Source: a virus. From it: 20,006 bases of DNA. Where the stretch lies: positions 1 through 20,006 of IMG/VR virus record IMGVR_UViG_3300010413_000219; one strand, given 5' to 3'. Below the pieces are notes generated by a model. That model was not told the DNA's origin. It searched no databases and worked only from the letters and a program-made list of their open reading frames with translations. The position numbers were made by a program, and so were the translations under genes. Below are positions 16,301 to 20,006 of the stretch, piece after piece (positions within the stretch are counted from its first letter, which is position 1; each line of letters starts with the position of its first letter).

Positions 16301-16597
16301 ATGAGTGTTTTAAGATCAAAAAAGCGTGCTTCGGTTAGTAATCAGAAAGCACCACAAACAGAAGAACGTACATTTAATCGTGCATATGTTATCCCAGCAC
16401 AAATGGGGGACCAATTGATTCTCTTTCTACAAGAAATGCCAAAAAAGTATGATCCAGTCCTTGATACTTTAATCAAGGGATTGCAAAATGCTTTTCGGGC
16501 AGATGTTACATTAAATGTACCAAAGCCTACTCCAACGAAGCCGGTAAAGGCAACTCCAGTCAAACCTGAAAAGGAAGAGAAAGATGAAAAGGTTTAG
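16301..16597 (+). CDS. Small phage protein of unknown function (98 aa)
   Basis: A 98-residue protein between the fiber and spanin genes. A basic N-terminus (MSVLRSKKRASVSNQK) is followed by a compact helical part (about 28-66: AYVIPAQMGDQLILFLQEMP) and a low-complexity tail of Pro, Lys, Thr and Glu (TPTKPVKATPVKPEKEEKDE). No membrane segment is seen, so it is not a plausible holin. It starts behind an AT-rich leader ending TTCTAATC with no Shine-Dalgarno site; its 3' end overlaps the next gene by 14 bases. The disordered tail suggests a binding or tethering role, but I do not recognise it. Confidence 0.65.
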   Translation: MSVLRSKKRASVSNQKAPQTEERTFNRAYVIPAQMGDQLILFLQEMPKKYDPVLDTLIKGLQNAFRADVTLNVPKPTPTKPVKATPVKPEKEEKDEKV

Positions 16598-17078
16598 TCT
16601 GTTATTGATGATAGTGTTGGTTGGCTGTTCCCCTACAAAGCGGTTGGCCCGCTTATTGGAACGTTATCCCATACCGGAAACACATGATACTGTATTGATT
16701 CCTGGAGAGGTTATCTATAGGGATACCATAATATATAAATATCTACCGGGAGAATCTACGGTGAATAATGTTTATTTCCATGATACGGTAAATATACCAG
16801 ATACCATTATTATGGCAGAAACTACTTTTGCCAGAGCTCTGGCTCATCTGGATGACAATCACCTCGGATTGGAGCTTATACAATTCGACACAGTGTTTAA
16901 ATGGAAACTTGATAGTGCCATTAGGGTGAATCGGGATACAATCAGAATAACAAATGATATTCCTTATCCGGTAATAACAGAGAGAGGGGTTAAAAGTTAT
17001 TGGAGAGTAGTTGCTATCACTCTTTTTGGAATCATTTTGATTGCAATGATTCTATTATTTGCTTTTCGGAAGCGGTAG
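16584..17078 (+). CDS. Lipoprotein with C-terminal membrane anchor, probable unimolecular spanin
   Basis: A 164-residue protein. The N-terminus KRFSLLLMIVLVGC is a lipoprotein signal with lipobox LVGC (12-15); Ser at +2 favours the outer membrane. The C-terminus has one hydrophobic helix (about 140-161) ending RKR. A lipid-anchored N-terminus and an inner-membrane C-terminus is the u-spanin plan (as in phage T1 gp11), which fuses inner and outer membranes at lysis. The periplasmic part is rich in short D-T-V/I strands (at 35, 47, 68, 73, 102 and 118), fitting an extended beta rather than coiled-coil spanin. An AAGGA lies eight bases before ATG 16584. It closes the late operon, a usual place for lysis genes. 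A non-lytic envelope lipoprotein is the alternative. Confidence 0.7.
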   Translation: MKRFSLLLMIVLVGCSPTKRLARLLERYPIPETHDTVLIPGEVIYRDTIIYKYLPGESTVNNVYFHDTVNIPDTIIMAETTFARALAHLDDNHLGLELIQFDTVFKWKLDSAIRVNRDTIRITNDIPYPVITERGVKSYWRVVAITLFGIILIAMILLFAFRKR

Positions 17079-17403
17079 AATCTTTCAAGTTAACAAACTT
17101 CCATACAAAACCACCAGCAGTCTTGGCTTTCCTTTTACCAGCAGCACATCTACCTATATCTGATGGATCAACACCGGTTTTACGGGAAGCCTCGGCTGCA
17201 CTTTCATATATTTCAATTATCTTTCCTTCGGTAGTACATTGTACAATAGCCTTTTGAAATGAATGTGCTTTCTTACCAGCATCAAAGCCAGCAGAGTATG
17301 CTTGCATGAGACGATTGTAAACTTCCCATTCATTGTCTTCATTGACAATTCCAAGATCCATTAATTCAGCAAATAATCTTCCGGCTATTACTTCCTGTTT
17401 CAT
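17032..17403 (-). CDS. Orphan NUMOD1-like DNA-binding protein
   Basis: A 123-residue protein. Residues about 50-104 match the NUMOD1 pattern of homing-endonuclease DNA-binding modules: KAIVQCTTEGKIIEIYESAA, then EASRKTGVDPSDIGRCAAGK and AGGFVWKF. These make a small strand-helix-turn-helix unit. There is no HNH or GIY-YIG nuclease domain; the N-terminal 45 residues (GRLFAELMDLGIV, NRLMQAYSAGFDAGKKA) are helical and unlike a nuclease. It is therefore a stand-alone module, perhaps a regulator or remnant. Its start overlaps the upstream gene's stop (ATGA, 17400-17403), and its 3' end overlaps the oppositely oriented spanin gene by 47 bases. Confidence 0.7.
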   Translation of the reverse strand: MKQEVIAGRLFAELMDLGIVNEDNEWEVYNRLMQAYSAGFDAGKKAHSFQKAIVQCTTEGKIIEIYESAAEASRKTGVDPSDIGRCAAGKRKAKTAGGFVWKFVNLKDSTASEKQIIESLQSK

Positions 17404-17702
17404 GCTGTTGGATTTGGTTTTATCAATCCACCATCTGCAAAAGATTTGATTGGCTTTGTTGTAAAATTATCAAATCTTGAAAGAGCTAAAGCTGCTGCAT
17501 CAGCTGCATCAGCTGCATCTTTCATCATTCTTGTTGATATTCCGAGTTCAAGAGTAGTTTTTAATCTTTCAGTCAACAAGGAAGATGGGATTATTACCTC
17601 TGGATGTGAGGAAATTCCAAAGGTAATGTTGGATTTCTTCTCTTCCTTTTTATCATTCAACAAATGATATAAATCCCATTCTTCCTTACTAAGATATTCC
17701 AT
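17400..17702 (-). CDS. Phage protein of unknown function (100 aa)
   Basis: A 100-residue protein, not recognised. It starts with a helix rich in charged residues (YLSKEEWDLYHLLNDKKEEKK broken by Leu/Tyr), has a middle with a strand-like EVIIPSSLL, then an Ala/Asp tract DAADAADAAALAL coded by a 9-base tandem repeat. It ends KSFADGGLIKPNPTA; SFADGGLI resembles the SFAKGGLV of the tape measure C-terminus. Two bases separate it from the upstream 264-residue gene, and it is ATGA-coupled to the NUMOD1-like gene. No membrane helix. Confidence 0.6.
   Translation of the reverse strand: MEYLSKEEWDLYHLLNDKKEEKKSNITFGISSHPEVIIPSSLLTERLKTTLELGISTRMMKDAADAADAAALALSRFDNFTTKPIKSFADGGLIKPNPTA
17494..17520 (-). 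repeat. 9-bp tandem repeat, three copies
   Basis: GCTGCATCA is repeated at 17494 and 17503, with GCTGCATCT at 17512 (plus-strand reading). On the minus strand it codes three Asp-Ala-Ala units. It is a likely slippage-prone in-frame tract. Confidence 0.85.
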
Positions 17703-17704
17703 AA

Positions 17705-18499
17705 CTAATTATCAAGTGGATTTGCAAGTTCTGGATCATTTGCTTCCAATCCCCACTTGGTTAGTACCTGGATACCACCACGGACATAACGGAATACAAT
17801 TGGATCCTTTGTTTCATGTATGACCATGGATTTGAAGAATCCTAACTTTCCGTGTTTTTTCAATCCTTTCAAATTGAAATGAGATTTCGGAGCTGCTATA
17901 AATAAACTACTTTCCCTTTCTATCTTTTCTCTATTAATGGAAGAATAAACATATCCGGAATGTGCTACAGGAGAATATCTGTTAAACCAATCATCAGTTC
18001 CAGGTCTTTCCTCAAATTCAGTGTACAATATCCAATCTTTCATCTCCTGTGGAACATCACTGTAAAATTCTACTGAAGTTATTTTCCAGATATCTTTAGC
18101 TATATCTTCTTCTTTTAATTCCTGTGCTGAGAGAACATCATTGAGATTCTTTTCCGGTACATCTTCCAGGTAACGATCCACCGGACCATGGATAAGATCA
18201 TACTTTTCACAAATCTCATCCAGTTTTTCTATTGTCAGGAATTTCAAGAATGGATAAGTCCGTTTGTAATAAACGATCAATTCAGCCATCTCTGCATTTT
18301 TCACTGCAACTTTCAAGCGTTGATTTGTTTCTTCCACAATTTTGGCATTCCGGAATCCGGCTTCTACCATCTTCGTAATATGAGAAGTATCTGTGATGTG
18401 ATTACTCTCAATGATTTCATGAGCTTGTTCCAACAATACATCTTCAGCATTGTCAAATGCATTGTGGATTTCCTGTACTAAAACTTGTTCTTTTTTCAT
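17705..18499 (-). CDS. Phage protein of unknown function (264 aa)
   Basis: A 264-residue soluble, acidic protein. The N-terminal third is helical (AFDNAEDVLLEQAHEIIES; NAKIVEETNQRLKVAVKNAE), followed by YPFLKFLTIEKLDEICEKYD and LIHGPVDRYLEDVPEKNL, a pattern I associate with uncharacterised Bacteroidota phage proteins. The C-terminus is a beta/loop region ending GGIQVLTKWGLEANDPELAN. No catalytic motif, signal peptide or membrane segment was found. The start at 18499 follows an AT-rich leader ending TTCTAATC, as for the plus-strand gene at 16301. It is 11 bases downstream of the Tat-signal gene in the same operon. Confidence 0.66.
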   Translation of the reverse strand: MKKEQVLVQEIHNAFDNAEDVLLEQAHEIIESNHITDTSHITKMVEAGFRNAKIVEETNQRLKVAVKNAEMAELIVYYKRTYPFLKFLTIEKLDEICEKYDLIHGPVDRYLEDVPEKNLNDVLSAQELKEEDIAKDIWKITSVEFYSDVPQEMKDWILYTEFEERPGTDDWFNRYSPVAHSGYVYSSINREKIERESSLFIAAPKSHFNLKGLKKHGKLGFFKSMVIHETKDPIVFRYVRGGIQVLTKWGLEANDPELANPLDN

Positions 18500-18510
18500 G
18501 ATTAGAAATT

Positions 18511-19026
18511 TTAATTTATGTTTTCATTAATAAATGCTTCTCCCGATACTCTGAATTCAAATGAACTTACCAGTGGATGATCAATCTGTGCCATGGTATT
18601 TATACTAACAATCAATCCATCCGCTTCTACCGTAAAACTTTTATCCGGTCCCGATACTACGCAATGGAGTAATTCTTCACTATTAAATAGTTCCCATTCT
18701 GTTGTATTATCTACCAGCATTGTTAGATCACCACTTATTATTACTTCTAGTTTGCCAGGCCAGAAAGTTCTATAAGGAAGATCATTGGATGTAGTGATTT
18801 CAATTGTATCCCTATTCATTTCAATATTACAATTGGCTATTGCACAAACCTGTTCTGCACCTCTGTAGATATATCCTGCTTCATATTGTATTTGTTTTAC
18901 TTTAGGAACTTCAGGTTCTTCTGGAACTGGTTTATTGAGTAATTCATATAATTCCAATTCAGGTTTTGAAAGTAGAGCACCAGCTCCCAAACCAGCCAAT
19001 TTAAAAAATTCTCTACGATCCATCAT
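18511..19026 (-). CDS. Tat-signal protein with tail-tube-like beta domain
   Basis: A 171-residue protein. The N-terminus DRREFFKLAGLGAGALLS (3-20) is a clear twin-arginine signal (RRxFFK, then a mildly hydrophobic segment), predicting folded export across the inner membrane by Tat. No obvious AxA cleavage site follows, so it may stay anchored. A Pro/Glu linker (33-42) leads to a beta-rich domain (about 45-168). This resembles the tail tube protein at 5552-5980: RDTIEITTSNDLPYRTF beside the tube's RDFIDVTS...YREF, and SFEFRVSGEAFI beside SVTIKISGEVTV, in the same order and at similar spacing. I infer a tail-tube-like fold. Starts at 19026 or 19023 are both possible; 19026 makes the ATGA overlap. 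Confidence 0.66.
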   Translation of the reverse strand: MMDRREFFKLAGLGAGALLSKPELELYELLNKPVPEEPEVPKVKQIQYEAGYIYRGAEQVCAIANCNIEMNRDTIEITTSNDLPYRTFWPGKLEVIISGDLTMLVDNTTEWELFNSEELLHCVVSGPDKSFTVEADGLIVSINTMAQIDHPLVSSFEFRVSGEAFINENIN

Positions 19027-19193
19027 TCATGATTATGTTTCCATCTGTAAGAGGCATTTGGTTTTGTGTCTTTTAACTTTTGATTATATTCTTCAACAGC
19101 TTCCTTGTCAGTTTTATCCGGACCAACTTCTATCACAAGTTTTGGATTGATCCGAACATAACGAAATCCTTTCTTTGGTTTCAGCTTTTTCAT
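19023..19193 (-). CDS. Small basic protein of unknown function (56 aa)
   Basis: A 56-residue Lys-rich protein: MKKLKPKKGFRYVRINPKLV at the start, then a VGPDKTDKEAVEEYNQKL helix and a His-rich end (WKHNHE). FRYVR also occurs near the C-terminus of the 264-residue protein of the same operon; this may be chance. It starts inside the stop of the upstream gene (ATGA 19190-19193) and ends inside the start of the Tat-signal gene (19023-19026). No membrane segment. Confidence 0.6.
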   Translation of the reverse strand: MKKLKPKKGFRYVRINPKLVIEVGPDKTDKEAVEEYNQKLKDTKPNASYRWKHNHE

Positions 19194-19363
19194 TTCTTAT
19201 TTTTCCATTCTTTCAAAGCTTTCTTAAGTCTTTTTAATTCTTGTTGAGCCCCTTCTTCATTATTCCATGGATACAAGGCAAACTGTTTTCCTTTTATTCC
19301 ACCAATATAAAAGATTGGGGTAAACCTCTTTCGAGTACCACTTGCAATAACTTCTGTTTTCAT
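19190..19363 (-). CDS. Small basic protein of unknown function (57 aa)
   Basis: A 57-residue protein with a beta-like N-terminal half (VIASGTRKRFTPIFYIGGIK; KQFALYPW) and a basic amphipathic C-terminal helix (QQELKRLKKALKEWKNKK). Such a tail could bind nucleic acid or a membrane surface, but I do not recognise the family. ATGA overlaps on both sides (19360-19363 and 19190-19193) support that it is a real, co-translated gene. Confidence 0.6.
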   Translation of the reverse strand: MKTEVIASGTRKRFTPIFYIGGIKGKQFALYPWNNEEGAQQELKRLKKALKEWKNKK

Positions 19364-19473
19364 AACAATCCGTTGTTATACATTATTCCACACAAGATAG
19401 GTACTAACAGGAATAAAAGTACTACTATTCCTGTAAAATCATATCCATTATACCAGCGTTCAATCGGTGTCAT
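19360..19473 (-). CDS. 37-residue single-pass membrane protein
   Basis: A 37-residue peptide that is almost all one membrane helix: a short polar start MTPIERWYNGYDF, then TGIVVLLFLLVPILCGIMY (about 14-32) and a short polar end. It overlaps the upstream gene by 14 bases and the downstream gene by an ATGA. Function unknown; a small membrane-active or partner-binding peptide is possible. Confidence 0.55.
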   Translation of the reverse strand: MTPIERWYNGYDFTGIVVLLFLLVPILCGIMYNNGLL

Positions 19474-19633
19474 TTTCTTCAAACCATAATTCTATCCATT
19501 GCTTCCAGGTATGTTCGTAACCGTAGTGTTTAAAAAAAGCCATTGTAATTTCTCCACTTTTCAATTTTACTTTATATACTCCTGCAAAAGTAGGTAATCT
19601 GTCAGATACTTTTATAGCTTTAGAATTAACCAT
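19460..19633 (-). CDS. Small protein with DUF551-like layout (57 aa)
   Basis: A 57-residue protein. The pattern KVSDRLPTFAGVYKVKLKSG, then MAFF and a Trp-rich end (TWKQWIELWF), resembles DUF551-type small phage proteins (S.xDRLP...G.YLV...G, then W...W). Start at 19633 is used because the next upstream ATG (19643) runs into a stop after five codons, and an in-frame stop precedes 19633. No membrane helix. Confidence 0.58.
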   Translation of the reverse strand: MVNSKAIKVSDRLPTFAGVYKVKLKSGEITMAFFKHYGYEHTWKQWIELWFEENDTD

Positions 19634-19666
19634 GACCAGTCATATCCTATTCTATCTCGTTGTATT

Positions 19667-19840
19667 TTATTCATCATTATATTCATTTAATATTTTAATT
19701 GTCTCAATGCCATACATTGTTTTGCAATCTGCCCAATCTACAAATTCACCAGAGAAATGTTTATATACAATAACTTTCTTGCCATTAACAATTGCATTAT
19801 AAAGTTTTTTCCTTTCAATTACTAATTCTTTTGATTTCAT
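19667..19840 (-). CDS. Small protein of unknown function (57 aa)
   Basis: A 57-residue protein: a helix KELVIERKKLYNAIVNGKK, a strand VIVYKHFSGEFVDWADC and an acidic end (IKILNEYNDE). Not recognised. Its start has no Shine-Dalgarno site but overlaps by ATGA the stop of a nine-codon micro-ORF that does have one, so it is probably translated by coupling. Thirty-three bases separate it from the next gene downstream. Confidence 0.58.
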   Translation of the reverse strand: MKSKELVIERKKLYNAIVNGKKVIVYKHFSGEFVDWADCKTMYGIETIKILNEYNDE

Positions 19841-19866
19841 ATTCTTTGTCTTTGAATGTTAGTCAT
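19837..19866 (-). CDS. Nine-codon micro-ORF (MTNIQRQRI)
   Basis: ATG 19866-19864 overlaps the stop of the upstream gene, and TGA 19839-19837 overlaps the next start; both junctions are ATGA. AAAGGAG lies a few bases before its ATG on the minus strand. It may act only as a translational bridge. Whether the peptide is made is unknown. Confidence 0.4.
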   Translation of the reverse strand: MTNIQRQRI

Positions 19867-20006
19867 CTCTCTCCTTTTAGTAGGTTAGTTATGGCTTTGA
19901 TTGATTGATTTGCGGCTAATTTTTGCCACGAATTAGCAGTCTTTCCTTGTCCGTAGTGATGATATAAAATTTCCCTTACCTCCTCTGTTGGTAGCTCGTA
20001 GGGTTC
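19863..20006 (-). CDS. C-terminal end of an unrecognised protein (cut by right edge)
   Basis: An open minus-strand frame enters from the right edge and ends at TGA 19865-19863, giving the last 47 residues. It is helical (PTEEVREILYHHYGQGKTAN, then SWQKLAANQSIKAITNLLKG). Its start lies outside the window, so neither size nor function can be judged. It is the first visible gene of the leftward operon, and its last codons include the AAAGGAG used by the micro-ORF. Confidence 0.55.
   Translation of the reverse strand, partial: EPYELPTEEVREILYHHYGQGKTANSWQKLAANQSIKAITNLLKGER

Noticed and set aside
17494-17520. CRISPR-like array
   Set aside because: Only three 9-base units with no spacers; it is a coding tandem repeat.
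17446-17667. 73-residue plus-strand frame opposite the 100-residue gene
   Set aside because: Antisense shadow; the minus-strand frame is coupled by ATGA and sits in a consistent operon.
19624-19643. Five-codon micro-ORF (MTGHG) before the 57-residue gene at 19633
   Set aside because: Only a weak AGGA precedes it and it ends past the real start; too short to support as a feature.
19460-19840. Several small genes with exactly 57 codons, suggesting tandem duplication
   Set aside because: The proteins at 19190, 19460 and 19667 share no sequence; equal length looks like coincidence.

Overview
The window is most likely part of a long-tailed siphovirus (or siphovirus-type prophage) of a Bacteroidota host. 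The evidence is A+T-rich DNA, very few Shine-Dalgarno sites (one textbook AGGAGG, before the tail tube gene), AT-rich leaders, and protein types I associate with Bacteroidota phages: a large post-tape-measure tail protein, a lipoprotein spanin starting CSPTKRLARLLERYP, and an orphan NUMOD1-like protein. No host gene, tRNA, CRISPR array, transposase or integrase was seen.

Plus strand, 1-17078, is a late operon read left to right. After the tail end of an unrecognised gene comes a compact modification cassette (131-3889): a GT8-like glycosyltransferase, a sulfotransferase-like protein, a 77-residue unknown, a GT-B glycosyltransferase, a SAM methyltransferase and a second sulfotransferase. Every junction is a 4- or 8-base overlap, and the last enzyme overlaps the first head-tail connector gene, so the cassette is translationally coupled to virion assembly. 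My inference is that it builds a sulfated and/or methylated glycan on the virion or on the infected cell.

From 3886 the standard siphovirus order follows: connector/adaptor, head closure, HK97 gp10-like protein, tail terminator, tail tube, two tail assembly chaperones joined by a probable -1 frameshift, a 1217-residue tape measure, a 660-residue distal tail/hub protein, a 1273-residue fiber with an S74 self-cleaving chaperone, a small unknown, and a lipoprotein with a C-terminal membrane anchor that looks like a unimolecular spanin. A hairpin follows the tail tube gene and may reduce transcription into the genes behind it.

Minus strand, 20006 down to 17032, converges on the late operon and overlaps its last gene by 47 bases. 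It is a tight run of small genes: one cut off by the right edge, a nine-codon micro-ORF, five proteins of 37-57 residues, a protein with a twin-arginine (Tat) signal and a domain resembling the phage's own tail tube, a 264-residue unknown, a 100-residue unknown and the NUMOD1-like protein. No endolysin or holin could be identified with confidence.

The most novel candidates are the sulfotransferase/glycosyltransferase/methyltransferase cassette inside the structural operon, the Tat-signal tail-tube-like protein, and a 49-residue (seven-heptad) repeat in the tape measure.
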